A stretch of 64,000 nucleotides of DNA, from NCBI GenBank assembly GCA_944472155.2, contig OX235271.1, positions 94,191,256-94,255,255 of the forward strand. The letters run 5' to 3'. This document shows, one piece after another, positions 33,104-44,226 of this stretch. The position numbers and the translations under genes were made by a program. Source of the stretch: Trichobilharzia szidati (Eukaryota; Platyhelminthes; Trematoda; Strigeidida; Schistosomatidae). The notes beneath the pieces are model-generated. The model did not search any database and was not told where the DNA came from. It saw nothing but the letters and a program-made list of their open reading frames with translations. Positions within the stretch are counted from its first letter, which is position 1; the number at the start of each line of letters is the position of its first letter.

Positions 33104-34269
33104 TCCATTATGGGTAAATTTTGTTTTGATAAAGTCTCACAGTGCTATACAGTAGTGTTTACTGATGACCAAGTTTCGAGCACAATTTATTGCTCATAAT
33201 CATATCAAGGTAATCACACGACTTCCTAAATTCATTTATATAGTTCCGTTGTTTTTCACTTGATTTGATTGGTAGTAATATTTTCCATATTTCGGGTATG
33301 ATTGATGAATCATTCCTATTGCATGTGTTGGGTGTAGATTCGATGAACAAGGATTCAGTAATCAACCTCTCTCTCCATCTACCGAGCAATGGCACTAAGT
33401 AGCACAAAAAAAGACCTAAATTATGAAATAAAACAGAAAGAAGAGGCGTTGGTGTTAAATAACTATCCTTTAAAATTCATTAGGAAGACTGAAAAAGGCC
33501 AAAATAAAAATAAAAATAATTGTGAAACTAGTAATAATAACATAAATAAGAGAGAATATAAATCATCTACTGTTATACCATATAAAGAAGGGACATCTGA
33601 GACCCTACGTAGGATTCTTAATAAAGCAGGAATTAGGGTGGCATTTAAACCTACAAACTCACTCAGAGACAAGCTCTGTAGATTAAAGGACCCAGTTGAC
33701 CCAATCAGACAAAATAATATAATTTACAAAATACCCTGCAATGACCGTGAGGTCAACTACATAGGTCAAACTAGTAGGTCAGGGGTATTCAGACTGTCAG
33801 AACATAAGAATTTAGCTAAGGGAAGAATGGTTGACCCTAAAAAGATAACTAATTTAGAAAAAAGCTCAGCAATTGCACTTCATGCATTAACAAACAACCG
33901 CACAGTAGGGTGGGAGAGGATTAAAATTCTAAAAAGTAATCTATGTAGGTGGAGAGAGAGATTGATTACTGAATCCTTGTTCATCGAATCTACACCCAAC
34001 ATATGCAATAGGAATGATTCATCACTCATACCCGAAATATGGAAAATATTACTACCAATCAAATCAAGTGAAAATCAAGTGAAAAACAATGGAACTATAT
34101 AAATGAATTTAGGAAGTCGTGTGATTACCTTGATATGATTATGAGCAAATAAATTGTGCTCGAAACTTGGTCATCAGTAAACATTACTGTATAACACTGT
34201 GAGACTTTATCAAAATAAAATTTACCCATAATGGAATTACACTCTACCACAGTGCACAAGTTTTATTCT
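33104..34269 (+). mobile_element. PLE with ~280-bp inverted terminal arms
   Basis: Bounded by TACACTAGTG at 33,089-33,098 and 34,270-34,279 (15 bp if one mismatch is allowed). The left arm 33,104-33,384 is the inverted complement of about 33,950-34,237. The central part is a plus-strand PLE ORF (33,389-34,102). The unit therefore is a 3' PLE fragment with an inverted copy of its end attached upstream, inserted as one piece. The same terminal sequence occurs at 26.7-27.3 and 60.3 kb. Confidence 0.85.
33389..34102 (+). pseudogene. PLE connector plus GIY-YIG endonuclease ORF (uninterrupted)
   Basis: A 237-codon open frame. LNNYPLKFIRKTEK (residues about 28-41) is the RT-endonuclease connector; LRRILNKAGIRVAFKPTNSL follows; the GIY-YIG domain is at about 107-150 with IIYKIPCNDREVNYIGQTSR and FRLSEHKN. 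The C-terminal part ends SLIPEIWKILLPIKSSEN. The RT domain is missing through 5' truncation, so no complete element is encoded, but the nuclease segment has no stop. Its expression is unknown. Confidence 0.75.
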
Positions 34270-34289
34270 TACACTAGTGGAAATGTTTT

Positions 34290-34785
34290 AACTGTGGTGG
34301 CTACCATTGATGATTTTGGCCCTGAACGAACATGAACACTTTCAGGTGTTAAGATCGTCTTGATCTGACTGGCTAGCATTACTTGTTGGTATGTCAGTGA
34401 GGAGCATTCTGTTGCTCAGAACAGATTTAGCATTATATATATGAGGCTATGAGCCACCTGAGACCTACTGGCTGAAAGTCAGCTGCTGGGGTGAATGAGG
34501 CATATCTCCATCAATAGTGGTACCATTCATTGTTTTAAGAAGGTCATATGCTGCTATGTTCTGGATATTTTGGATTTACAAAGGAAACCATGCTGATATT
34601 TCACCTTGCACACACTGTATAGCTTGTAAATGACTGATTTTATTCTCAAGTGATATTTGCTTTAAAGAATATGTGACAGACAATAACATACAATGAATGA
34701 CCTGAAGTAATCCATTATGGTACATAGCTGTCATATTTCATGTCCCCCAAACACCTGATGACATATGTCAACTACTGAAATCATG
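34290..34785. other. Spacer between two PLEs
   Basis: No open frame or repeat recognised. Confidence 0.4.
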
Positions 34786-35347
34786 TTATTCAGAGTTCAA
34801 TATAGCGAAAATATTCATTCAGACATCTATAAAACACAAAATAATTGAGCAAAGAATATCCTTTTCGATAAATTCCTCTTCTGGCTCTACAATTATATAT
34901 ATACATAGAATATTCTAGAATAGTAGTCAATAACAATATTAGTGTTTTTTAAATAATATCGATTTGTAAAGTAAGATCAATGGAATTACAGTTCATTAAA
35001 GATGCTTAAATTATAATAATAATAATAAAAATATAATAGCAAATAGAATATCAACTAAAATTAGGGAAATTTCTGCAAAAATTGAGGATCATTCGAACCT
35101 AGATGGCCAAGGTAAGGACAATGTCTGAACTAACTTCTTTTGGACGCATAAATTAGGCTTCTTAATGTGGATCCCAACAGCCAGCCTCAGCAATATTTAG
35201 TAAACGAACTCTTAAGGCGAAGTTAAGATTTGTTGGTATGCGGTAAATGACTTTGAAAGCCTGGTTAACATCAATCTTGTGTTCTGTATCCACAAGATGA
35301 GATAGAATAGCGCTACGAATAGATTTTGTTTGTCCTTTACTTAACCA

Positions 35348-36085
35348 CTAAGCAGGGTGATGTTCGGAAATCCGATGAGAAACACGCCTAATTGTGCGGC
35401 CTATGTAACTGGCTCCACAGGAGCAGTTAAATTGGTAGATACACATGGAAGAGGCGAAATTAGGCAGTTTATCTTTTACTCCCGAACGCAAAAGTGGAGT
35501 GGTTTTGAAGATACAGCGTAATTCAGCAGCAGGGAATGCTCTTTTTACCGCATTTCTAAGGCGCTGTGTTAATATCTCGCTGATGTTGTCCCCAAGGAAC
35601 TGAATTTGTAAGAATAAGGCCTTTTTAGGAACTGTTGGTACCTTGGGCTGCTTTGATTTTAGATTCATATTCTTATCAATAAACTTTTCTGGATAACCGT
35701 TTTCACTCAGCAACCGTTTAATATTATTAAGTTCCTCATAAAGACATTCATCCGAGCAGATTGCTCTTGCTCTGTGAACCAAGCACTTTATCAGATTGCG
35801 TTTGTATTTCAAGGGCACGAAGCTGAGAAAATGAGTATACTGACCAGTTGATGTAGGTTTTCTATATACACTTCTTCTTATTGTGCTATCCTCTTTTCTG
35901 GTCATAAGGATGTCTAGAAATGAAATACTAGAGTCTTTTTCTTTCTCAATAGTAAAATTTATTGCAGGATGAACCTCGTTAAATTTATCCAGGATGTTCT
36001 TTGCTTCATCCTCATTTTTCATAATCAAAAATGTATCATCCATGTACCGACAATAGAATTCAATTTCATCAATAACATCTTTCAA
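35348..36085 (-). pseudogene. PLE RT motif C, connector and GIY-YIG domain
   Basis: 245 codons: FYCRYMDDTFLIM (motif C, YMDD) at the start, ISFLDILMTRKED and YRKPTSTGQYTHF, connector LLSENGYPEKFIDKNM, then MCIYQFNCSCGASYIGRTIR (GIY-YIG core) and SHRISEHHPA. An in-frame TAG cuts the last ~90 residues, and a 4-bp duplication ('agcc' near 35,180) breaks them again. Confidence 0.85.
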
Positions 36086-36096
36086 AGGCCCATTTT

Positions 36097-36489
36097 CTAG
36101 TTTCTCAAGGAAAATGTCGCTAGAATGGGTCCTAGTGGTGACCCCATTGCCACATCATCGATTTGTCTATATAGTTCCTTATTAAATAAAAAGTGAACAT
36201 TCATTGTGCGTTTCAAGAGAAGCTCTTTCATAAAAGATATAGGAATGCCAGCATCGATGTTTAATCTTATGAGTTCTTCACATACAAAGTCCACTGTTTC
36301 CATAAGTGGTACATTGGTGAATTTATTGTCAACATTTAAATCTTTTATCCTTCCAACAAATCCAAAAGTATCCTTTACACTGTGTTTCACCAACTCGGTA
36401 TGAAGAGGCTGTAAGAGTTCAACTGACCATTTGGCTAAGGGATGGTATGGTGAATTTAACATATCTAATACTGGTCGAAGTGGTTGCTA
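36097..36489 (-). pseudogene. PLE reverse transcriptase, N-terminal part
   Basis: LRPVLDMLNSPYHPLAKW, then LNVDNKFTNVPLMETV (motif A region, Asp present) and VAMGSPLGPILA (motif B). A single-base deletion near 36,117 shifts the frame just after GPILA; the continuation is in the next entry. Confidence 0.8.
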
Positions 36490-36654
36490 AATTATTTTGC
36501 GTTTTATTCAGAGTTATTAGATACAGACAATATATTACCCTCAGTTATTCTGTTACGTGAAATTTATTTAATTTGTTATGATTTTTGATAATTTTATGGA
36601 ATTCACATTATCTGATTCTTGGATGTTCAATTTTCATTTCAGTTTATCGAAGGA

Positions 36655-36822
36655 CTGCAACTAAAAGGTGAAAAGAACAAGAAGTTCAGCAAAGATATCT
36701 TTTCGGCGATTTCATTTTCAAAAGCTGTACAATCGCATTTATATACATAATTTTACATGGATACAATTATGTATTTAAATGCGATTGTACAGCTTTTGGA
36801 AAGGAAATCGCCGAATATAAAT
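36655..36822. repeat. Inverted pair of PLE terminal-repeat fragments
   Basis: 'cttttcggcgatttcatttt' and 'ctgtacaatcgcatttatat' (36,697-36,745) recur inverted at 36,776-36,815. The same family begins the PLE at 51,262. Confidence 0.7.
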
Positions 36823-38014
36823 CAATCAACAGGCATTTTTTGAAAAAAACTTTAGACACCTGACAGGCGCGAACGTACCAATAACCTAGGAGCACTATAT
36901 AACACTATATTTATTAAAGAAGGTGTTAAATGTAGTGTGATTTCACTAAACAGGATATTCGGCTGGCTTTAGGTCAAGTTAAGGAAGGATTAAGGTTAGT
37001 TTTAGGCTACCTAATTAGGTAGAAATTAGGGTTGGTTTGGGAGGGACAATGGATACATTAGAATTAGATTAGGGAAAGATAAAGTTTAGGGTTCATTAGG
37101 GGACTGAATTTGCTTTCCAGAGCAACTGCCCTTTCCAAGGTCACTGGTGTCCCCCACGCCTGCTAGATGTCCAAAGTTTAGCTATGTCCAGTATTTCATC
37201 TTTTAAATCGTGGAAAATACCCATTGGAACATTAGATTGAGAAGAACAAGAAGTTCAGCAAAGATATCTTTTCGGCGATTTCATTCTCAAGAGCTGTACA
37301 ATCGCATTTATATAGATAAGTTTACATGGATACAATTCTTATTTGTTTAATTCCACATAGTAACGAAGGTGATAATAATTTTCAACTTGATATGAAAGTT
37401 TGAAGGTACGAATATAGATTGCAAGGGGTTTAGAGACAAGATTGCATAGGATTAGATAACAGTTACAACGTATGCAAAATTAATTAATTAATTAATAATA
37501 ATTACAAATGCGATTGTACAGCTCTTGAAAATGAAATCGCCGAAAAGATATCTTTGCTGAACTTCTTGTTCTTCTCAATCTAATGTTCCAATGGGTATTT
37601 TCCACGATTTAAAAGATGAAATACTGGACATAGCTAAACTTTGGACACCTAGCAGGCGTGGGGGACACCAGTGACCTTGGAAAGGGCAGTTGTTCTGGAA
37701 AGCAAATTCAGTCCCCTAATGAACCCTAAACTTTATCTTTCCTTAATCTAATTCTAATGTATCCATTGTCTGTCCCAAACCAACCCTAATATCTACCTAA
37801 TTAGGTTACCCTGACCTGTCCCTAGCCTAAAACTAACCTTAACCCTTCCCTAACTTGACCTAAAGCTAGCCGAATATCCTGTTTAGTCACATCACACTTC
37901 ATTTAACACCTTTTTTTTAAATAAATATAGTGTTATATAGTGCTCCTAGGTCATTGGTACGTTCGCGCCTGTCAGGTGTCTAAAGTCTTTCTCCAAATAA
38001 TGCCTGTTGATTAA
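36822..38014. repeat. Long inverted repeat with ~500-bp arms
   Basis: Left arm 36,822-37,320 and right arm 37,502-38,014 are near-identical inverted copies. Landmarks: 'tcaacaggcat' at both tips, 'acaggcgcgaacgtacc', a run of degenerate TTAGGG/TTAGGT-like motifs (36,960-37,110 and its mirror), 'cacgcctgctag', then PLE terminal sequence next to the ~180-bp loop. No coding potential. Confidence 0.8.
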
Positions 38015-38019
38015 TTGTT

Positions 38020-38360
38020 TATCACTGATCGTACAGTAATAAATAACACATTTTTAAACACTACATTATGTTATGGAACACAATTCGAGGAAGCACGTAT
38101 TTTTGTGGTAATTTCTCATCAGGCTTTACAATTACATAATAGAATATTAATCGCACACATTTCGGGATTAATGTGGTTAATTGAATTAAAGCACAATTGA
38201 GGCAGTTGTCATAAAATTGTTTCAACCCAATGTGTGTTCAGAGAGAGTCTGTTCAGTTTCCCTCCTTCCTATGACCGTCGCCCCCCAATACACCGGATGA
38301 CTAGAATATATTTTTATTTGCATTTTTAATCTTATCTTTATTATCAGTTTCATGTTGTAC
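38020..38360. other. No recognised gene
   Basis: Spacer between the inverted repeat and a LINE fragment. Confidence 0.4.
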
Positions 38361-38367
38361 TTTAGTT

Positions 38368-38684
38368 GCGAAGTAGTTGCCAAATCACCTCTCGATCAAC
38401 GCTGTGCTGTCAAAGGCCTTTTCAAAGTCGATGAAGTTGAGATAGAGAGGTGACTGCCATTCCAAGCTCTGTTCAATGATGATCCGTAATGTGGCGATCT
38501 GATCAATACATGACCTGTTTCTCCTGAATTCAGCCTGTTCCGGTCGAAGTTTTTCATCCAGGGCATGTTTGATTCTCTCCAGGATGATGCGGCTTAGTAT
38601 TTTGCTTGGGATGGACAGGAGCATAATTCCGCGCCAGTTCTTGCATTGACTTAAGTCTCCTTTCTTTGGCAGAGAGAAATTTCA
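38368..38684 (-). pseudogene. LINE family A RT fragment (motifs 0-A)
   Basis: Minus strand: ISLPKKGDLSQCKNWRGIML, KILSRIILERIKHALDEKL, RPEQAEFRRNRSCIDQIATL and LYLNFIDFEKAFDSTALIER. This is the finger-to-motif-A part of the RT, without stops for about 100 codons. Motifs B and C and both element ends are absent. Confidence 0.75.
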
Positions 38685-38744
38685 GATTGAAAAGTTATTT
38701 TCACTTGTTAGATTTTCGTCACGAACGAATATTGGGATTATAGA

Positions 38745-38890
38745 GATAACTGAAAACCAGGGGTCATTGGAGACTCGTTTCTTCCTATTTTGGGACTCCC
38801 CAGTAGTGCACATCCAAGACCTCTCCAGGGATTGAACTCGAGATCTTCAGCTTACGAAATCAAGGTAGTTGACCATTCAGCTATTTGAGC
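38745..38890 (-). repeat. Diverged hammerhead SINE
   Basis: On the minus strand: tRNA-like 'ttgaatggtcaactac', B-box-like 'gagttcaatccctgg', then the hammerhead block 38,763-38,808 with AGUCCC-AAAA-UAGGAA-GAAAC and a partly paired stem I. More decayed than the 44-kb copies. Confidence 0.6.
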
Positions 38891-38899
38891 TGGAATTCA

Positions 38900-39255
38900 G
38901 TGACTCCTGAATTCTAACTTGTCAACTCGTGAAATAGTGCTGTCCACGCCGATGCCTTTGATAAGCATCCTATAATCTGAAGAATTATTGATTATATTAT
39001 TACATGGTATTTGAAAATGAACTCTTTGAAAACGACTTCCTCCTCTCAACTGTTTGTTTGACGGTAACACTTATATAAGTAGGGAGAATAAATAACTGAT
39101 TTTACCTAATGGTCACATGTTAAAAAAATTGTTGATTAAGGAACAAAGTTTGTGAAATAGGCAAGACAATACTGCTAATGGTTTGGAGACCAGATAAAGA
39201 AAGTGATGATGTGATCTTTCCGGCTTAATTTTTGGTTGAAGATGGTTAAATTAAA
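38900..39255. other. No recognised gene
   Basis: AT-rich spacer. Confidence 0.4.
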
Positions 39256-39259
39256 TTAA

Positions 39260-39490
39260 AGAAAAAGATTGAGATTGTAATTTGGATAAATAGGCCCAAC
39301 TTTTTAGGTGAATCCCATCAGCTTCTGTGATACTCAGGAGACGAACTCGTAAAGGTTAAGATTAGATTGAGAAGGATAAATCCAGGTTGTTTTTAAATGT
39401 CAGCTTGATGTTCTGTGTCAGATAAATGTGCATGAAGAATGTTTAGTATCCTTTGCTAATCCATGGCATATAATATTCAGAAATATAACA
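39260..39490 (-). pseudogene. Decayed PLE C-terminal fragment
   Basis: It aligns by eye with 55,390-55,610: 'gtgaatcccatcagcttctg', 'agacgaactcgtaaagg', 'gtcagcttgatgttctgtgtc' and a final 'cttggctaatccatggc'-like stretch. This is the coding region for the segment after GIY-YIG. Confidence 0.55.
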
Positions 39491-39774
39491 ATGAACATAA
39501 AGAGTACAGTGAGCTGTATTTATAAAATATGTATTATGATGGTACGAGATGTTGAAGTGAAAAATTTTGAAATATTCTGAGGAAAACCGATAGCTTGATC
39601 CATTTCCCTCTATCAGCAGTATGACAAAAGAAACGGGATATGCAGATTTAAAAGAACTAACTCGAGTGACACTATACATAAGTCTTCATTATGAAAACCC
39701 CGTTAGCACATAAACAATCATCAACCACTAGAAATGTTTGAGGGACATTTACTTCTACAATTCTGAAAATTGAT

Positions 39775-40665
39775 TGATTGACTGGTTTCACCATAAAACT
39801 TTGCACCGATGCGCAGCAGTTCGAGTCGCCGCACTCCATCTAGCACACAAAGCAAGAGAAGAAAGTAAGAGGAAATGTAAAATAGAGACAGTAAACAGAA
39901 ATATGAGGCAAAAAGAATAGTAATATCGAAGAACAATATGGTTTTATTGGATTTGATAAGTATTCGTAGGGAGTGGATGCATCTGCTCCAGTCATTGAGG
40001 ACGATTTTAAGCCATATCACCAATTGTCTCCAGCCATTGGTGTTTACCGTCCCTAGGACCCCAACCAGGAAGTCTACATCTTCCTACGTGGCTTAAACTA
40101 ACTGTTGTGGATTTCATTGACTGATGAGGCCATGTTTTGGTTTGACCACCACTGACTTTTTTTTCCAACCTGAACGTACCTGTGTCAGATAATATTTCCC
40201 GTTGAGGAAGACGATCGATGGCTAGGCATACGTAACACATGTCCTAACCATCTCGGTCGATGCAGCTTCACAGCCTCGTCGATTGATTTCCCCTCCTTAC
40301 CTAGCACTCGACGCCTAACCTCAATATTGCTCACTCTATTATACCACTTCACATGGGAGATAGAACGCAGACACCTATGATCAAAGACAGCTAGTCTTTT
40401 CATGTCTTCCACTCTCAATGGCCAGGTCTCACAGCCATAAAGGAGGACGGAGTGGACTGCCAAGCAGTACACCCGCCCTTTGGTCGATAGCCGGATATCA
40501 CGTCTACGCCAGAGATGGCGTAAACTGGCATATGCGAAACGAGCCTTCTGTATCCGTTCTGAGATTTAGTCAGCGATCAACCCGTTGGCACTGGCTGATG
40601 CAACTTCCCAAATAAGTGAAGCGGTCAACGTGCTCTACCACTTCACTCCCTATTTCTAAGCTAGG
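39775..40665 (-). mobile_element. RTE-like LINE (family B-like), 3' part
   Basis: Minus strand: VEHVDRFTYLGSCIS, SVLLYGCETWPLRVEDMKRL, VFDHRCLRSISHVKWYNRVS, HRPRWLGHVLRMPSHR, LSHVGRCRLPGWGPRDG and QWLETIGDMA. This is the RT end plus C-terminal domain of the schistosome LINE group that includes 23,961-27,963. Two frames, broken near 40,200. Its tail is diverged and its 5' end truncated. Confidence 0.8.
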
Positions 40666-40933
40666 AACAAATCTGAAGACAAATTTAAGAGCGAATTCAA
40701 TACGAGCATTAAATTCACTCACTTTATAAACCATCGAGTGATTTTAGCTGTTTATCCAGATTCAGTTATCTGAGATAAATTATTAGAATTTTATTTACTT
40801 TCATGAATTTCTAACAACACTCAGAAACTCTGTACAAGTGAATCTAGTTGAGATATGGCTGTTGTGAACATGATAACAGTTTTGTTATAGTACATTATAT
40901 TTCAGGCTAATTGTTCGATTGTATTTATGTAAG

Positions 40934-41561
40934 AGGTTACTTCATTCACTTATCTAGGGAGCATTGTTTCAACTACAGGAGGAACGGACGAGGATGTCAA
41001 ATCGAGAATCGGGAAGGCGAGAAACACATTCATCAACCTGAAACCAATCTGGAAATCTTCGTCACTCACCATCAACAACAAAATTCGGATTTTCAATACA
41101 AACGACGTCAAGTCAGTTCTTCTATACGGATCAGAAACTTGGCGGGTCACAAAGAATATTTCCAACAGCCTGTTGCAGACCTTTATCAACAACTGTCTTC
41201 GTTCTATACTGAAGATCAGATGGCCGGAAAGAATCATCAACAAGAAACTATGGGAACAAACAAAACAAGAACCAATCGCCGAACAAATATGCAGGAGAAA
41301 GTGGAGATGGATTGGACACTCGCAGAGGAGACCGCTGGGTGACATCGCGCGTCAGGCCATTGCTCGAGTGGAACCCGAAAGGGAAGCGGCAAGTGGACGT
41401 CCAAGGGTGACATGGAGGAGATCGTGTGAAGAAGAGTTGAAACAGTATGGACTAACATGGATGCAGGTGAAAAGTACAGCAGAAGACAGAAGCAAGTGGA
41501 GACGTGCAGTTGAAGCCCTATGTTCCACTAGGAATCCAAGGGAACAATAATAATAATAATA
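40934..41561 (+). mobile_element. LINE family A, 3' copy
   Basis: A possible 8-bp TSD TATGTAAG lies at 40,926-40,933 and 41,562-41,569. Encodes TSFTYLGSIVSTTGGTDEDV (split), SVLLYGSETWRVTKNI, LKIRWPERIINKKLWEQTKQ, RRKWRWIGHSQRRPLGDIAR and RVTWRRSCEEELKQYGLTWM, then ends in (AAT)n. Two frameshifts near 41,100-41,170. Confidence 0.85.
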
Positions 41562-41574
41562 TATGTAAGTTTAA

Positions 41575-43470
41575 TTCATATTCTGCAAACAACCGTTAGC
41601 AAGCTTCAGAAGTGAGATGATATACGAATAAATAGATCTGAATACTTGTGAGTGAAAATATCAGCATCCTACTCAGTATACTTACTCACTGTATGAGCAA
41701 ACATCTTGGCTACACCCAGTAGGAACCATGAATTAATTGTCCAGAATAAGGGATTTATTTTAGAACCTCAGTCAATAAATCCAGTAGCATGATAAAGAAT
41801 CCAAAGATTATGCTTGAAAAGGTGAATACGACAGCATACCAAGTGGTGGGGGTGTTTATCCACTAAAACTACTAAGACCGCCTAATACCGTGAATACCAT
41901 GAAGCTGAAGATTATGTATCTTGTGGAATTATGTATTGCTTATCACACTTAATTTAGGAATCCGACTGTCACCAACATGTGGAATGATTTCTATTCTTTC
42001 TTCCTTCCTAGATTAAATAATTTAATTTGGTTTTATACGTCTAGTTGAGTAATCATCTACTCATTTGTTCTGTTTCCATTCATCATGGATGCTTAATCGA
42101 TTACTTTACAGCGTACCCCATTTTTTATTGAATATTCTGATCTGCTGCATTTAATCCAGTGTCGATTGTAGACTAAATACATCAAACATCAAAAAGTGGG
42201 AGTGTAACAGGACATTAATCAAAATGTACGAATGCTTTCTCACTCATTGAGATACAGTTAAGTTCAGTTCAACCCGACTAATAGATGTTATCTTGGTATG
42301 GTGGTCTACCTTGCATATTTCAATGATGCAACGAGCTACACTGCAGGTCCTACAATGCCAGAAGGGTAGTTAGGACAGCAATTAAACAAAAACCTTGTAC
42401 CATCACAGTCCAAATCACTAATTCTATGTCGGGTGTTCTAAGAGCAAAGTCGTACTACTGGTAAATAAGGTTATTACAACATTAAGGTATTCTCTTGATC
42501 TATCAGCCATCCAGTTATACGGCCTCTCTACTCTGGGGAAGGACAGTGGATTAGAAAACGTCGACCCTCAGAATTTTACATCCTTATCTTGCGGTGATTC
42601 GTAGTCAACAGTGTTATCTTCATATGGACACATCAGGAAGTTGTCCTCTGGGTCTCACGGTTGTACAACGCTGATACTTCTTATATTTTATGTATTTCAA
42701 GAGGAAATCTTCTACTGTGTGGCCAGCCTGGGATTAATAACCGCCCATATATTTCTGTAAGCACACAATTGCAGCTGGAGAGGTGGAAACAGAATAAAAT
42801 AATAATTCTTTCACATATCTGCCTTCTAAATACATTTTCAATTGTTGTCGGATATATATAATTTTGGTTGTTTTTGCATGCGTAGTTTACGATGAATATT
42901 CTTACAAGCGGTAGGTTTGTTTAAATTGTGCTGTTCTAAACTTATTATAGTTGTTTTATACTTAATTTTTGTTTTATTTCTCCGATTCACTTAAATTTTT
43001 CTACACTCTGTGATTATCAGTTAGGTGTATACTGGTTCAGTTGAAATTAGAAATTATTTTAGTGTCTTGTGCAGTTATCGAATGAATGAATGAATTCATT
43101 GTGTGTGTAAGACTTTGAACTGTGTTAGTTACCTCATAATTTTAGCATATTAGTGACCATTCCGTATTCATATGTTATAGAAATATTAAAGAAATCAATA
43201 CAATTAAATATTCATACATTCAGTTAGATAGAAATGTTCAAAGTGATAAGTACAAAGTACAATGGTTCGATGCATACTATTTACTGTATATTGTGTACTG
43301 CACATACTAGTTATGCCTTCTATTTTTTCTGAGCTATGAATGGTATGGTTGTATTCTTTGTCGTAAACTAATATTTTTTTTACCAGAATTGTGGTAAAAT
43401 ACTTAAATGAAAAAATACATATTGTATCCACCTGATACTTTTATTGATTTATTTCATGGAATTGTATTGT
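41575..43470. other. No recognised gene or repeat
   Basis: About 1.9 kb of AT-rich DNA with short chance frames only. Confidence 0.45.
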
Positions 43471-43472
43471 TA

Positions 43473-43935
43473 TTTATTATTCCTTGAGGTTCTGAGTGTA
43501 ATATAAGGCTTCAACAATAAATCTCCTCTTTACCTGGGTTCACGATGGTTCATAAGCTGTCATTCTCTCCTCTATATGATCTCCTCCATGTGGCTATTGG
43601 ACACCCAACTCGTTGTTTTCCATTCGTGTATGACGTCTGTCAGTAATTAATTCTGTTCTCTGTAGTAGTCCTCTTTACCTGGCTTCGCGATGGTTCATAA
43701 GCTGTCATCCTCTCCTATATACACCCAACTTGTTGTTTTCCATTTGGGTTCCATTCCAAGGCCTCGTGTATGATGTCTCTCATAGGTCTCCTCAGAATGT
43801 GCCAAATTCATCTTTGTTTATATCGGCATATTCCTTGGGCAATAAGTTGTTGGTTTGTTCACTGTCAGAGTTCCTTGTTACTTACTCTTTCTGGCCATCT
43901 TATCTTCAGTATGCATTCAGCGAAGGTGTCTGTTG
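43473..43935 (-). mobile_element. LINE family A 3' end with internal duplication
   Basis: On the minus strand it matches the C-terminal domain and 3' end of family A (tail near 43,473). The block around 43,529-43,629 is repeated at 43,668-43,756 ('gatggttcataagctgtcat', 'caactcgttgttttccatt'). Heavily mutated. Confidence 0.7.
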
Positions 43936-44027
43936 ATAATAGTGTGAGTAGAACGAAAATGTTTTATGCTGAATATCTTTGTCATGAGCTGACATCAGTT
44001 AGAGAACCACTGGAAAACCTGCAGGGA

Positions 44028-44073
44028 GTACTGGACAACTGTTTCGTCCTAGTTTGGGACTCTTCATCAGTAC
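44028..44073 (-). ncRNA. Hammerhead ribozyme relic (S-alpha type)
   Basis: Stem I GUACUG/CAGUAC, core AUGAAGA, stem II GUCC...GGAC with loop, GAAAC, AGUUGUC with GUC triplet. All stems pair; the only core defect is A for C at the first position. Confidence 0.75.
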
Positions 44074-44180
44074 GCACCCACCGGAGTTCGAACCCAAGAC
44101 CTTCTGGTTACAAGGCGAGCTTGGGTCCCAGTGGCTCAATGGTCTACGAGCTCGCCTTGTAACCAGAAGGTCCTGGGTGC

Positions 44181-44226
44181 GTACTGATGAAGAGTCCCAA
44201 ATTAGGACGAAACAGCTGTCCAGTAC
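44181..44226 (+). ncRNA. Hammerhead ribozyme relic (S-alpha type)
   Basis: Stem I GUACUG/CAGUAC, core AUGAAGA, stem II GUCC...GGAC, GAAAC, AGCUGUC. An alternative register reads CUGAUGA exactly but leaves three unpaired bases before stem II. Confidence 0.75.

Larger units (their letters stand above)
34798..36503 (-). mobile_element. PLE, 5'-truncated, near-intact coding part
   Basis: A 1,706-bp insertion between perfect 12-bp TSDs (TTATTCAGAGTT at 34,786-34,797 and 36,504-36,515). On the minus strand it carries RT motifs A-C, connector, GIY-YIG domain, and an AT-rich terminal part (34,798-35,100). Relatives lie at 54.2, 55.0 and 39.3 kb. Confidence 0.85.
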
